From: Thiothrix winogradskyi
GTDB taxonomy: Bacteria > Pseudomonadota > Gammaproteobacteria > Thiotrichales > Thiotrichaceae
DNA: 64,000 bases
Direction: 5' to 3'
NCBI RefSeq assembly: GCF_021650935.1
Contig: NZ_CP091244.1
Span: 3,534,001-3,598,000, forward strand
Shown here: piece by piece, positions 33,172 to 42,518 of the stretch
Layout of the letters: each line of letters starts with the position of its first letter
How positions within the stretch are numbered: the stretch's first letter is position 1
Notes under the pieces: generated by a model
What the model was told of the DNA's origin: nothing
The model's input: the letters and a program-made list of their open reading frames with translations, nothing else
The model's database searches: none
Program-made: the position numbers and the translations under genes

Positions 33172-36100
33172 TCAATGCGTCAAAACATCAACAGTCGTCT
33201 TTTTTAATGGTGGTTTTAATTCGACAATTTCCGGTGTTTCCCATGAGCCAGTCACGCGGTAACGTAATCCACCCCCGGTTTGCACTTGATGGGCAGCAGG
33301 TTTTTCCGTCAATGAATTCAACAGTAACATCGCCGCACCACCGCCGATACCGCCCACCGCTGCACCCACCACCGGCAAGGTTGAACGCAGGTTTGGCACG
33401 ACGGTCACGGTATGATCCAAGGTTTCACGGCTAAGGTCGAGGCTGCCTTCAATGCCCGCCACCATTGCCGCCGCTTCGATGAGAGTATCGTGGGTTTTCA
33501 AAACGCCATGCTCCAAACGGAAACTGCCAGTGATCGCATCAAACGCCACGCCTTTCACCGTCATGTCACGAAAATCCAAGGCAAGCCGGTTCGGCAAGCG
33601 TTGCGCATCCAGCAAACCCAATAAACGCCCTAAACCGGGGTCAACATCCGTCAAACTGCCTTTGCCAAGCTTGGCTTGAAGCGTACCATTCAAATTCGCC
33701 AAGGCAACGCTAAACGGTGCGCCTTGCCAATGTAATTGCGCATTGGCGGTTAACTCCCCACCTTGCAAGGCGGCTGCCTTACCCGGCTTTACCAGCAGCT
33801 TGCCCGGTTCAGTTACCGTTGCCTTGGCAGTAAGTTCGGTGTGGGATGAACCATCCGCTGCCGTATACCAGCGCCCTTTAGACGCGGATAACACCATCAG
33901 GGGCTGACGAATTTCCAACTGCTCAATCAATAAATCATCGCGGGATTTATTCAAGCTGAGGCTAAGCGACTGAAGCGGGAACTCGCCCTTGCGGCAATCC
34001 GTGCAAGTGAAACGCATGGAGGGGAAATTTACCGGCGATAAGCCCTTACCCGTTGCCGCTGTGCCCGTCGATAGCTGTTCGCCAAGCTGATCAAGATCAA
34101 GGTGTTGCGCATCAATATTCACCCGCCCACTTGCCGGTGCTTTGACGGGTAAGTGTATATTGGCTTGCAAGTGATCTGCCTGTACATGCGCTTTGAGAAT
34201 GTCGCCACCACGGACACTCAATGCTGCCTTACCAAACGATTGTTTGCCCAGCGTCAGCTTGCCAATCTCCAGATCGGCGTGCAACGCCGCATTAGGCATA
34301 TCCGAGGGTGTCGACCCTGCGCCGCTAAGTTTCCCCAGCGCTTGCCATTCCAGCAAGTCGAATTCCGCCAATTCCCCGCCTAATTGGATGCCACTGGCAG
34401 GTAAATTAACCGGCTTGCCGCCCACACCAATACCAATGGCGGGCGCTTGCTCACCCTTATGCGGCAAACGTGCTTGTACCTGCAAGTGCTGACCTAACCC
34501 CACCAATGCTTGCCAGGGCTGCGCCGAATCAAACGGCAATTCAACCTCCACCTGTAACTCACGCGCCTCCGCTGCCGCCTTGCCAAACGGTGGCGGCAAC
34601 GCAATTCCCACGCCCTGCAATTGGCTACGCGCCAACACTTTCAAACTTGTCGGTGCCTGACCTGTAGCGGCATTCGCATTAAAGGCAGGCAATTCCAGCC
34701 GGGTATTCACTAGCGCTGTGCCGCTCAGGTATTGCCGCAAGCTGGCAAGGCTTTCCGGTAAAAATACGGCGGGTTGCTGCTGTTGCTGCAAGTCAATGCT
34801 GATAATGCCCTTAGCTTTATCGGTACGTGCGGATAGTTTGAGAGGCTGTTGTCGGTATTGCCCGCTTGCCCCACTGACATCCACACCATGCTGATCAAAA
34901 TGTACCTGCCCCTGCAATTCGGTAAAATCTTGGTCATACGCTGGAATCGCGAAACGGTTGCCCTGCAAACTCACCACGCCATCCACTGCCACACCTTGCT
35001 GTTCCAGCGTGGCATGTCGCAACGGCACATCCAGCTTCAGATGCAACGCCGACCCGCCAGAAAATCTAGCCACTGGCATGAAATCCCGCAAACTGCGCCC
35101 AATCGGTGCGTCACGCAAATAATTCATGTGCGCTTGCAAATCCCCTTGCGTGTTCAAATCGAGTAACAAGTGCGTATCGTAACCGTGCATACCGGGAATC
35201 GCCACCGTGCCGCCAGTCACTGCCAAATCCATGATCCGAGCGCTGTGCACGGTGGCATTCATATCCGCATTGTGAAAATGCAGCTCACCGTTCACCTCAT
35301 GGGCGGCAGGCCATTCAGGTAGATATGCCAACACCCCGTTCTCAATATCGAAACGAATGTCGAATACACCTGGCTTGTGTGTAAACGGAAAATCTGCCGG
35401 GTTGCCGCGCAATACAAATTCACCCTTGGGCACGTAACCTTTCACAATCGCCGTTTTTAACCATTTTTCGGTGTTATCGGGAATAATGGCTGGGATGTAA
35501 TCACGCACATTATCCACAGTACGGCGCGTGGCAAACGTCATATTGAGGTCAATAGTGGGGGGCTGTTGCGTCGGTAACGCCAGTGTTCCTGTGCCTTGCA
35601 GAGTAAGGTCAGGGTTTTCCGCTGTTAGATGACTGAGTTGCCAATGCCAACCATCGGCTTTGACTTGCCAATTCAAATCCGCAGCTAAGCTATCCACCCG
35701 CAAGGTTTTTTCAAACCACTGTGGGTAACTTAAGGGGCTATCGTTGAGCTTAACCTTGACGCTACCGCCTTCATTAGCCGCCGTAAACGAGGCATTGACA
35801 CCTTGCAGCGCGGGGATCTGGGCATTACCTGTCCAGCCCAAATGCTGAATTTCACCCGTGCCACTGATGTGCAAAGGCTTGCCTGCCGCTGCTTTAATAG
35901 TGGCATCCAGCTTCAAACCACCCGCATTCACCCCGTAGTGTTTCAGCAAGGGTGACGGCAATGCCGCAAGATTAAAAATCTGGGTACGGGTGTGTAGCGT
36001 CCCGTCCCATTGCGTATTCCCCTCAGCATTAGTCACTTGATGCAATACTGCGTCCACACCCAAAGTTTCCCCAATCGCTGGGGGAAATAAGGCATCCGCT

Positions 36101-36702
36101 TGCAACGTGATTTCATTCGGCAAAATCTCGCCCATGAATTGCAAATCACTCAAGGTTAACGCACGGCGATTGGTAACATCCATCCAATGCACAAAGCCGC
36201 TATTGATACTGATGCGAATCGGCGACTGACGCTCAATATTCAGCGCGGTGTTTTTTTGCCCCGGCAATGGAAAGCGCAAACCTTGTACTTCTGGCAGCGC
36301 ATTGGCTTCTTGGCGCAGGATAAACTCCACCCCTTCCAACACAATATCCGCTGGTTGCAAACGCAAGGTGCGCAAGCTTTCGCGCCAGTCTACCGAGAGG
36401 CTCAGTTGGCGGATTTGAATGGGAGATTGCCCGGAAGTATCGTCAGTGAGTTGCAAATTATCCAACACCCAGCGCAATTCCTCGCTGTCGTGGTCGACAC
36501 GAATTTGCCCGATGCTGATCGAATTGCCGACAAAGCGCGATAATTCTTGTTCCAGTATGCCTTTATAGTCATCGACCATCGGCAACCACAGATGCGCCAG
36601 CCCCACCAACGCAACCAGAACAATAGCCCAATGAAACAAAAAAGTGAGTAGCAGGTAGGTGAGGCGTAATACAAAACCGCCCTGCCTCCTAGAGAAGTAC
36701 AA
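33172..36702 (-). CDS. yhdP: YhdP family AsmA-like envelope protein
   Basis: 1176 residues. One N-terminal membrane helix (LTYLLLTFLFHWAIVLVAL) anchors a very long periplasmic beta-rich region. C-terminal landmarks of the YhdP family are seen: GRLLGLLDAQRLPNRLALDFRD, GVAFDAITGSF, and a GAAVGGIGGGAAMLLL segment. YhdP is an AsmA-like bridge implicated in phospholipid transport to the outer membrane. It overlaps the rng stop by 14 nt, so it is coupled to rng upstream. Confidence 0.92.
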   Translation of the reverse strand: MYFSRRQGGFVLRLTYLLLTFLFHWAIVLVALVGLAHLWLPMVDDYKGILEQELSRFVGNSISIGQIRVDHDSEELRWVLDNLQLTDDTSGQSPIQIRQLSLSVDWRESLRTLRLQPADIVLEGVEFILRQEANALPEVQGLRFPLPGQKNTALNIERQSPIRISINSGFVHWMDVTNRRALTLSDLQFMGEILPNEITLQADALFPPAIGETLGVDAVLHQVTNAEGNTQWDGTLHTRTQIFNLAALPSPLLKHYGVNAGGLKLDATIKAAAGKPLHISGTGEIQHLGWTGNAQIPALQGVNASFTAANEGGSVKVKLNDSPLSYPQWFEKTLRVDSLAADLNWQVKADGWHWQLSHLTAENPDLTLQGTGTLALPTQQPPTIDLNMTFATRRTVDNVRDYIPAIIPDNTEKWLKTAIVKGYVPKGEFVLRGNPADFPFTHKPGVFDIRFDIENGVLAYLPEWPAAHEVNGELHFHNADMNATVHSARIMDLAVTGGTVAIPGMHGYDTHLLLDLNTQGDLQAHMNYLRDAPIGRSLRDFMPVARFSGGSALHLKLDVPLRHATLEQQGVAVDGVVSLQGNRFAIPAYDQDFTELQGQVHFDQHGVDVSGASGQYRQQPLKLSARTDKAKGIISIDLQQQQQPAVFLPESLASLRQYLSGTALVNTRLELPAFNANAATGQAPTSLKVLARSQLQGVGIALPPPFGKAAAEARELQVEVELPFDSAQPWQALVGLGQHLQVQARLPHKGEQAPAIGIGVGGKPVNLPASGIQLGGELAEFDLLEWQALGKLSGAGSTPSDMPNAALHADLEIGKLTLGKQSFGKAALSVRGGDILKAHVQADHLQANIHLPVKAPASGRVNIDAQHLDLDQLGEQLSTGTAATGKGLSPVNFPSMRFTCTDCRKGEFPLQSLSLSLNKSRDDLLIEQLEIRQPLMVLSASKGRWYTAADGSSHTELTAKATVTEPGKLLVKPGKAAALQGGELTANAQLHWQGAPFSVALANLNGTLQAKLGKGSLTDVDPGLGRLLGLLDAQRLPNRLALDFRDMTVKGVAFDAITGSFRLEHGVLKTHDTLIEAAAMVAGIEGSLDLSRETLDHTVTVVPNLRSTLPVVGAAVGGIGGGAAMLLLNSLTEKPAAHQVQTGGGLRYRVTGSWETPEIVELKPPLKKTTVDVLTH

Positions 36703-38167
36703 CGTCGAAATGCTCCTGCGTGTAAAGTGCTTCTACCTGTAAACGAATCGGAATCCCCACGAATTGCTGCAATTCCGCCAAACTGTCGGATTCTTCATCA
36801 AGCAGTAAATCTACCACTTCCTGTGAAGCCAACACCAGCAATTCACGTGCATCAAATTGGCGCACTGCCCGCAAAATTTCACGGAATATTTCGTAACACA
36901 CCGTTTCCGCGCTTTTGATAAAACCATTGCCATTACAACATGGACAAGGCTGGCACAGCACATGTTCCAAACTTTCGCGGGTACGTTTGCGGGTCATTTC
37001 CACCAAGCCCAGCGGGGAAACATCGCACACATAGGTTTTGGCGTAATCGCGTTCCAGCGACTTCTCCAATAACTTCAATACCTGCTGGCGGTGGTCATGT
37101 TGCAGCATGTCGATGAAGTCGATAATGATAATGCCGCCCAGATTGCGCAGGCGTAGCTGGCGAGCAATGGTTTGCGCCGCTTCCAGATTGGTGCGGAAAA
37201 TGGTTTCTTCCAGATTGCGGCTCCCGACAAATCCGCCGGTATTCACATCAATCGTGGTCATTGCTTCGGTTTGATCAATAATCAAGTAACCACCAGACTT
37301 GAGCGGCACTTTGCGTTGCAAGGCTTTCTGGATTTCTTCTTCCACACCGTGCAAATCAAAAATTGGGCGTTCGCCGGGGTAATGATCAATCACACCAGCT
37401 AAATCGGGGATGTATTTCTGGCTGAATTCAATGACCTTAGTGGCAGTTTCGCGGGAATCAATCTGCACTTTGCAGATTTTCTCCCCTACCATATCGCGCA
37501 AGACCCGCAACACCAAGGGTAAGTCAGAATACACCAAGGTTGGGGCTGGCGACTCGACTGACGATTTAGCAATACTGTCCCAGAGTTTGCACAGAAACTT
37601 CATATCACGGCGCAAATCATCTTCGTTGATACCTTCCGCAGCGGTACGCACGATATAACCGTGCTCACTGCCAAATTCAGCACGTAATTGCTCGATCGTT
37701 GCACGCAGGCGTTCACGTTCTGCACCTTCTTCAATTTTGCCGGAAACTCCCACGTTATTGTTATCCGGCATTAGCACCAAAAAGCGCGAGGGAATGGTGA
37801 CGTGCGTGGTCAAACGCGCACCTTTGCTGCCTAACGGGTCTTTGATGACTTGCACCAACAGCTTTTTGCCTTCATAGAGCAATTCGCTGATTTGTAACGT
37901 CGGGCGCGGAATGGTACTACCCTGAAATTCTTCCAGCGAAGGATGCGTAAGGTCAGAAGCGTGTAAAAATGCCGATTTTTCCAAACCAATGTCGATAAAA
38001 GCCGCTTCCATCCCCGGTAGTACGCGGCTAACTTTGCCCTTGTAAATATTGCCGACAATGCCTTTGCGGGAGGTGCGTTCAATCAGCACTTCTTGCAAAG
38101 AGCCATTTTCGAGTAAGGCAACCCGTGATTCTTGCGGGGTAACATTGATTAACAATTCTGCGCTCAT
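36689..38167 (-). CDS. rng: Ribonuclease G
   Basis: 492 residues. An S1 RNA-binding domain (~35-125, GNIYKGKVSRVLPGMEAAFIDIG abridged) is followed by the RNase E/G catalytic core: TTIDVNTGGFVGSRNLEETI and GIIIIDFIDM carry the metal-binding aspartates. The zinc-link region is CQPCPCCNGNGF. RNase G matures 16S rRNA 5' ends and degrades some mRNAs. It follows maf by 27 nt in the maf-rng-yhdP arrangement. Confidence 0.95.
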   Translation of the reverse strand: MSAELLINVTPQESRVALLENGSLQEVLIERTSRKGIVGNIYKGKVSRVLPGMEAAFIDIGLEKSAFLHASDLTHPSLEEFQGSTIPRPTLQISELLYEGKKLLVQVIKDPLGSKGARLTTHVTIPSRFLVLMPDNNNVGVSGKIEEGAERERLRATIEQLRAEFGSEHGYIVRTAAEGINEDDLRRDMKFLCKLWDSIAKSSVESPAPTLVYSDLPLVLRVLRDMVGEKICKVQIDSRETATKVIEFSQKYIPDLAGVIDHYPGERPIFDLHGVEEEIQKALQRKVPLKSGGYLIIDQTEAMTTIDVNTGGFVGSRNLEETIFRTNLEAAQTIARQLRLRNLGGIIIIDFIDMLQHDHRQQVLKLLEKSLERDYAKTYVCDVSPLGLVEMTRKRTRESLEHVLCQPCPCCNGNGFIKSAETVCYEIFREILRAVRQFDARELLVLASQEVVDLLLDEESDSLAELQQFVGIPIRLQVEALYTQEHFDVVLL

Positions 38168-38194
38168 GAGCCTGCCTGTGGTGGTGATAGTTTT

Positions 38195-38815
38195 TTATAA
38201 GGTATTAATGCCTGCCGTTGCCAGCAGTTGCGCCGTTTCAAACAGCGGCAAACCCATGACCCCAGAGTAAGAGCCTTCAAGCTTTTCGATAAAAACTGCG
38301 CCAAGTCCTTGAATCGCATACGCACCAGCTTTGTCATGTGGCTCACCACTCACCCAGTATGCCAGAATTTCGGAATCAGTGATGGTACGGAACTTAACCA
38401 CACTGCGGCTTAACCTCACCTGTGTGCCTGTTGCAGTGGTTAAAGCCACTGCGGTGAGAATTTCGTGCGCCTGACCCGACATTTGCCGCAGCATTTGTTG
38501 CGCGTGAGGGAAATCGCGGGGCTTTACCAACAATTCACCGTTGAGAATGCCTAGCGTGTCCGAACCCAAAACAGGTAGGAGCTTGCCATGCAAGCGATTT
38601 TCCACAGTATCGCCAGCAAGGCTGGCTCCTACAGCATTCCAAACGGTTTCTGCCTTGAGGATAGCCAAACGTTCCACCAACGCTTCGGGTGATTCCCCCA
38701 ACAATGGCGTTTCATCCACATCAGCCGTTTGCACCACAAAATGCATACCAATTTGTGCCAGCAATTCGCGGCGACGGGGTGAAGCTGACGCGAGAATAAA
38801 CTGTGGTGAGTGCAT
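38195..38815 (-). CDS. maf: Maf/YhdE-family nucleotide pyrophosphatase
   Basis: 206 residues, slightly longer than typical Maf (about 190-200). It starts FILASASPRRRELLAQIG (Maf signature) and has VLGSDTLGILNGELLVKPRD near 90 and GAYAIQGLGAVFIEKLEGSYSGVMGLP (abridged) at the C-terminus. Maf proteins hydrolyse non-canonical or canonical nucleoside triphosphates such as dTTP/UTP. Residues ~61-80 are encoded by a REP pair inserted in frame, which accounts for the extra length. ATG 38815 is one base from the rlmH stop. Confidence 0.93.
   Translation of the reverse strand: MHSPQFILASASPRRRELLAQIGMHFVVQTADVDETPLLGESPEALVERLAILKAETVWNAVGASLAGDTVENRLHGKLLPVLGSDTLGILNGELLVKPRDFPHAQQMLRQMSGQAHEILTAVALTTATGTQVRLSRSVVKFRTITDSEILAYWVSGEPHDKAGAYAIQGLGAVFIEKLEGSYSGVMGLPLFETAQLLATAGINTL
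38575..38632. repeat. REP pair (family 1) in frame inside maf
   Basis: GTAGGAGCTTGCCATGCAAG... (38575-38602) and TATCGCCAGCAAGGCTGGC... (38608-38632). The minus-strand peptide includes VGASLAGDT and ENRLHGKLL. The arms have drifted more than those near 8-16 kb, suggesting an older insertion. Confidence 0.88.
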
Positions 38816-39289
38816 TTAATCCCCGCGATGGTAAGGGTGGTTAGTCAAAATACTCCAGGCACGAAACAGTTGTTCCGCCACCACAATCCGCACGAGCGGA
38901 TGGGGGAACGTTAACGGCGACAGCGACCAACTTTGCTCCGCGCGTTGCAAGCACGCTGGCGACAAACCCTCAGGGCCGCCAACCAGTAAGCTGACATCGC
39001 GACCCGACATCATCCAGCTATCGAGTTGCTGGGCAAGCTGTTCGGTTGACCAAGGCTTGCCTTTTACATCGAGCGTAATCACGAGATTGCCGTCAGGAAT
39101 CGCTGCCAGCAACTTTTCACCTTCACTCTGTCGAATGCGATTCAAATCGCTGTTTTTAGTGCGTTTCTCGGCAGCAATCTCGCGAATCAACAACTGACAT
39201 TGCGGCGGCATTCGCCCCGCGTATTCTTCCGTGCCGGTGTTGACCCACCCCGGCATTTTCGTGCCGATGGCTAATAAGTGAATACGCAC
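38816..39289 (-). CDS. rlmH: 23S rRNA (pseudouridine-1915-N3)-methyltransferase RlmH
   Basis: 157 residues, SPOUT-class methyltransferase with the C-terminal knot: LLVGGPEGLSPACLQRAEQ for SAM binding and a terminus of LVRIVVAEQLFRAWSILTNHPYH (abridged) typical of RlmH. It methylates m3-pseudouridine 1915 of 23S rRNA. It is adjacent, without gap, to rsfS upstream and maf downstream. Confidence 0.96.
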   Translation of the reverse strand: MRIHLLAIGTKMPGWVNTGTEEYAGRMPPQCQLLIREIAAEKRTKNSDLNRIRQSEGEKLLAAIPDGNLVITLDVKGKPWSTEQLAQQLDSWMMSGRDVSLLVGGPEGLSPACLQRAEQSWSLSPLTFPHPLVRIVVAEQLFRAWSILTNHPYHRGD

Positions 39290-39658
39290 TTAGTCCGGCG
39301 CACCCAGCATACCGGGACGGGATTGCGGCAAACCTTCGCCGACTTCCCAGAGCTTTTCCAGATTGTAGTAGTCGCGGGTGCTGGCGAGCATGACGTGTAG
39401 GATAATGTCATTTAGGTCAAGCAATACCCAGTCGGATTGAGCGTCGCCTTCGATGCCCAGTGGTTGTACGCCTGCTTCTTTTACTGCCAGTTCAACCGCA
39501 TCCGCTAGGGATTTAACGTGCCGGTTGGAGTTGCCTGTCACGATTACCATCATATCGGTGATGGACGATTTGCCACGAACATCAATCGTCTTGATGTCTT
39601 GACCTTTCATATCGTCCAGTGTGGTCACTACTAATTGCTTAAGTGTTTCGAGTTCCAT
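39290..39658 (-). CDS. rsfS: Ribosomal silencing factor RsfS
   Basis: 122 residues, DUF143/RsfS fold: DMKGQDIKTIDVRGKSSITD, MVIVTGNSNRHVKSLAD, then SDWVLLDLNDIILHVM and DYYNLEKLW. It binds ribosomal protein L14 and blocks subunit joining in starvation. Three bases separate it from nadD. Confidence 0.96.
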   Translation of the reverse strand: MELETLKQLVVTTLDDMKGQDIKTIDVRGKSSITDMMVIVTGNSNRHVKSLADAVELAVKEAGVQPLGIEGDAQSDWVLLDLNDIILHVMLASTRDYYNLEKLWEVGEGLPQSRPGMLGAPD

Positions 39659-39661
39659 TAA

Positions 39662-40282
39662 TTATTCACAGTAAAGTTGATGTCGTTGAATATAGTCCAG
39701 AACGCTGTCTGGTAGTAAATATCGGGGGCTTTTACCCTGTTTCAATAGCATACGCAGATGGGTGGCAGAAATATCGAGAGCGGTAACGCTTAAGAGGTAA
39801 ATCCTGCCTGCGGGTGTGGCGCGTAAATCATCGGGGTTTGTGCTGAGGAAAGGTTCATACCAACCGTTAGGGGGCAGACTATACCTTGGACGGTGCACCA
39901 CGACCAGATGCGCGAGTGCTAAAATTTCATCCCAACGGTGCCAACGCTCAAAATGCAGGAAGGCATCGAAGCCCAGCGTGAACAGCAGCGGGCGTTCGTT
40001 ACCGACTTCTGCACGGAAGGTTTGCAGCGTGTCGAAGCTGTAGGAATGCCCGTCACGGCGCAACTCACGGTCATCGGCTTGTAAACGCGGTTCGCTGGCA
40101 ATCGCGGCTTGCAGCATTGCCAGCCGTTGCTCTGGCCTGGCAATGGGTTGCGGGCGGTGCGGCGGCTGCTTGCCCGGAATTAAGCGCATGTCGCTAATGC
40201 CGAAGTGTTCCGCAACTTCAAGCGCGGTGCGTAAATGCGCGTGGTGGATGGGGTCGAAGGTGCCGCCGAGGATGCCGATCAT
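39662..40282 (-). CDS. nadD: Nicotinate-nucleotide adenylyltransferase
   Basis: 206 residues. GILGGTFDPIHHAHLR at the N-terminus is the nucleotidyltransferase HxGH region, and ISATHLRMLLKQG is the C-terminal ISxTxxR motif. It makes deamido-NAD from nicotinate mononucleotide and ATP. It leads the nadD-rsfS-rlmH-maf-rng-yhdP run. The gene immediately upstream (40283) is an accessory ATPase, suggesting an insertion between nadD and its usual upstream neighbour. Confidence 0.96.
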   Translation of the reverse strand: MIGILGGTFDPIHHAHLRTALEVAEHFGISDMRLIPGKQPPHRPQPIARPEQRLAMLQAAIASEPRLQADDRELRRDGHSYSFDTLQTFRAEVGNERPLLFTLGFDAFLHFERWHRWDEILALAHLVVVHRPRYSLPPNGWYEPFLSTNPDDLRATPAGRIYLLSVTALDISATHLRMLLKQGKSPRYLLPDSVLDYIQRHQLYCE

Positions 40283-41506
40283 TTATACATACCCAAACGG
40301 AATATTGATTAACTTCTCGTCGATCAAACCGAGACGATCGTTGTTACTGATCACAATGCCGTAAGGACATTGGTATTCCTCCATGAAATTGCGGATACCT
40401 GTCAAATCACGCAAAGTCACGGTCTGTTTGTATTTGATTTCAATGGGTAACAACCCGAACTCACCTTCCAACACCAAATCGACCTCTGCACCAGCGGCGG
40501 TGCGGTAATGGTAATAATCGAAAATTACCCCTTGGGCATTGAGTCCTCTGATCACATTTTCGATCACCATCACCTCCCACGAATGCCCCATGTGCGGATG
40601 CGCCAACAAATCCGGCTGCGTATACAAATGCAAAAAATGGTGCAACAAACCCGAATCCCGCAAATAACCCTTGGGATGTTTGACAATGCGCTTGGCAGCA
40701 TTCTTTTCATAGGGCGGAATATGCCGCCAGATGAATGTGCCGTGGGCAATCCTAAAATAGTCGCGCACGGTAGGCGCTGATAGACCCAACGTCCGCGCTA
40801 CATCCGAGTAATTAATGATTGTCCCCGATAATTGCGCCAGCATTTGCAGGAATAGCTGGTATTTTTCGCGCTGCAAATTGGGGAACAGGCGCAAAATATC
40901 GCGTTCGAGGTAAGTTTTCACATAGTTTTGCATCCACAGCTTGTGAAAACGAGGATTATTTTTCAGCCATACTTCGGGATAACCGCCGCGTAACCAGTAA
41001 TCATGATGCTGCTGCAAATCGGTCGCACTGGGTATCAAGCTCGCAAAATCGGTCAACAAACGCCGTGATTGTATCAGCTCATACAAGCCTGATAGCGGCT
41101 GGGCGAAAGCTTCGCTCATGCTGAAGGGGGCAACCTCCACCAGTGCGACACGCCCCGCCAGACTTTCAGAGATGGCTTGCATGAGGTTGGGTGAACTCGA
41201 ACCTGTGATTAGGAAACGTCCGTTGGTGTTACGATCAGCATCAATCGCCACGCGTAAGGCGGGGAAGGCGGCGGGTAATAATTGTGCTTCATCCAAAGCA
41301 ACTTGTTTGGGGTGCAGGCGGAAAAATAGATCGGGGTCACGCGCCACCACATCGTAATCACTGCCCATTTCTAGATCATAGCGTTGCCATTGTTGAGGTA
41401 AGTCACGCAGCGTGGTGGTTTTACCTGATTGACGCACACCGGTTAGTGCCACGCATGGAAACAGGGTGAGTAGCTCTTCGATAAAGGGAGTGAAGTGTCG
41501 TTTCAT
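40283..41506 (-). CDS. AAA ATPase of the AAA_14/DUF4143 family
   Basis: 407 residues. An N-terminal AAA module has Walker A GVRQSGKTTT (near 23-32), Walker B VALDEAQLL (near 89-97) and GSSSPNLMQ. A C-terminal DUF4143 domain includes DLVLEGEFGLLPIEIKYKQT, resembling a nuclease-like fold end. Such proteins are common, poorly characterised accessory ATPases. A perfect 18-bp inverted repeat (41501-41551) covers its start codon, and ATG 41506 has its only purine-rich stretch (AAGG) one base upstream, so translation may be inefficient or leaderless. It abuts nadD without gap. Confidence 0.85.
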   Translation of the reverse strand: MKRHFTPFIEELLTLFPCVALTGVRQSGKTTTLRDLPQQWQRYDLEMGSDYDVVARDPDLFFRLHPKQVALDEAQLLPAAFPALRVAIDADRNTNGRFLITGSSSPNLMQAISESLAGRVALVEVAPFSMSEAFAQPLSGLYELIQSRRLLTDFASLIPSATDLQQHHDYWLRGGYPEVWLKNNPRFHKLWMQNYVKTYLERDILRLFPNLQREKYQLFLQMLAQLSGTIINYSDVARTLGLSAPTVRDYFRIAHGTFIWRHIPPYEKNAAKRIVKHPKGYLRDSGLLHHFLHLYTQPDLLAHPHMGHSWEVMVIENVIRGLNAQGVIFDYYHYRTAAGAEVDLVLEGEFGLLPIEIKYKQTVTLRDLTGIRNFMEEYQCPYGIVISNNDRLGLIDEKLINIPFGYV

Positions 41507-41551
41507 ACCTTGTAATTTAAAAGACTGGATTTCAAATTACAAGGTATGAAA
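41501..41551. promoter_or_regulatory. 18-bp perfect inverted repeat over the DUF4143 start codon
   Basis: TTTCATACCTTGTAATTT (41501-41518) and AAATTACAAGGTATGAAA (41534-41551) are exact complements around a 15-nt loop. The left arm includes the start codon of the DUF4143 ATPase (CAT, 41504-41506). It could be an operator or an mRNA hairpin that hides the start. Confidence 0.7.
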
Positions 41552-41637
41552 TGGCTTATGTAACGAATTGATCTTGTTCACGGTTGCAAAAGGGTGCTAG
41601 GCTGAACTCTATTGTTCCTACAAAGAAGGAGAACATT

Positions 41638-42012
41638 ATGCAAGTCGTTAATATTCGTCAACTAAAAACCAATCCTTCAGTGGCTTTGCGGGAAGCCAAG
41701 AACGGTCTAGTCATGGTCACAAACCGCGATAAGCCGGATGCTTTACTGGTCAGCATGGAACAGCTTGCGGGTATTCCCAACCTTGATCAGGTTAAGTTGG
41801 TGCTAGGTGTAGCATTGTTCCGCGATAAACTCCTGTCTGTCTCGGCAGCAGCAAAAGTAGCGGGTAAGTCACTAGCCGAAATGCTGACATTGCTCTCCAA
41901 AATGGGCATACCTGTTGTGGATTATTCGGCAGAAGAAGCTGAGGCCGAAGCTGTTATGGTTGAAACGCTCGTGCGGGAACATCAAGCAAAAACGGCACGG
42001 CAGGCTGCATGA
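41638..42012 (+). CDS. Antitoxin: Phd/YefM-like N-terminus with UPF0175-like C-terminus
   Basis: 124 residues from ATG 41638, with AAGGAG about 8 nt upstream. The N-terminus MQVVNIRQLKTNPSVALREAK and the DALLVSMEQL segment match Phd/YefM DNA-binding antitoxins. The C-terminal part (SVSAAAKVAGKSLAEMLTLL, then GIPVVDYSAEEAE) matches UPF0175 proteins. Its stop overlaps the start of the DUF3368 toxin gene (ATGA). It probably represses the pair and neutralises the toxin. Confidence 0.82.
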   Translation: MQVVNIRQLKTNPSVALREAKNGLVMVTNRDKPDALLVSMEQLAGIPNLDQVKLVLGVALFRDKLLSVSAAAKVAGKSLAEMLTLLSKMGIPVVDYSAEEAEAEAVMVETLVREHQAKTARQAA

Positions 42013-42518
42013 AGGCTGTTGTTGTCATTGCTGACGCAGGCCCGTTGATCGCACTGGCGCGGATTGGGCATCTTCACCTGTTGCGTGAAATCTTTAGCGA
42101 CGTGCTGATCACCGCAACCGTCCAGCAAGAGGTTTTGTTGGGCGGGGATTTTGCGGATTCGGCACTGATTGATCGTGCCCTTCATGAAGGATGGCTACAG
42201 GTCAGGGCTTCACCCAGTATGATGGCGAGTATCGAGCTGGAATGGCTTGATCCGGGGGAAAGAAGTTCCATTCTGTTAGCCTTGGATTTCCAGCACAATG
42301 GACAAACACCCCGTTTGGTCATGGATGAAGCAAAAGGTCGGGCGGCTGCCAGAAGCCTGTCACTGGAACTCATTGGTAGTGCAGGCATTATTGCAACCGC
42401 AACGCGCTTGGGAATGATCCCACAAGCACGTCCCTTATTGGAATCCCTACGCGCATCGGGTTATTACTTATCCCAAACTGTGATGGATGTGGCGTTAAAA
42501 GCGGCAGGCGAAAGTTGA
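42009..42518 (+). CDS. DUF3368 PIN-like toxin
   Basis: 169 residues. VVIADAGPLIALARIG at the N-terminus holds the first PIN-domain aspartate; WLDPGERSSILLAL and VMDEAKGRAAA supply further conserved acidic positions of the DUF3368 family, related to VapC RNases. Coupled to the upstream antitoxin by a 4-nt overlap, forming a type II toxin-antitoxin operon. RNase activity is inferred from the fold. Confidence 0.83.
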   Translation: MKAVVVIADAGPLIALARIGHLHLLREIFSDVLITATVQQEVLLGGDFADSALIDRALHEGWLQVRASPSMMASIELEWLDPGERSSILLALDFQHNGQTPRLVMDEAKGRAAARSLSLELIGSAGIIATATRLGMIPQARPLLESLRASGYYLSQTVMDVALKAAGES

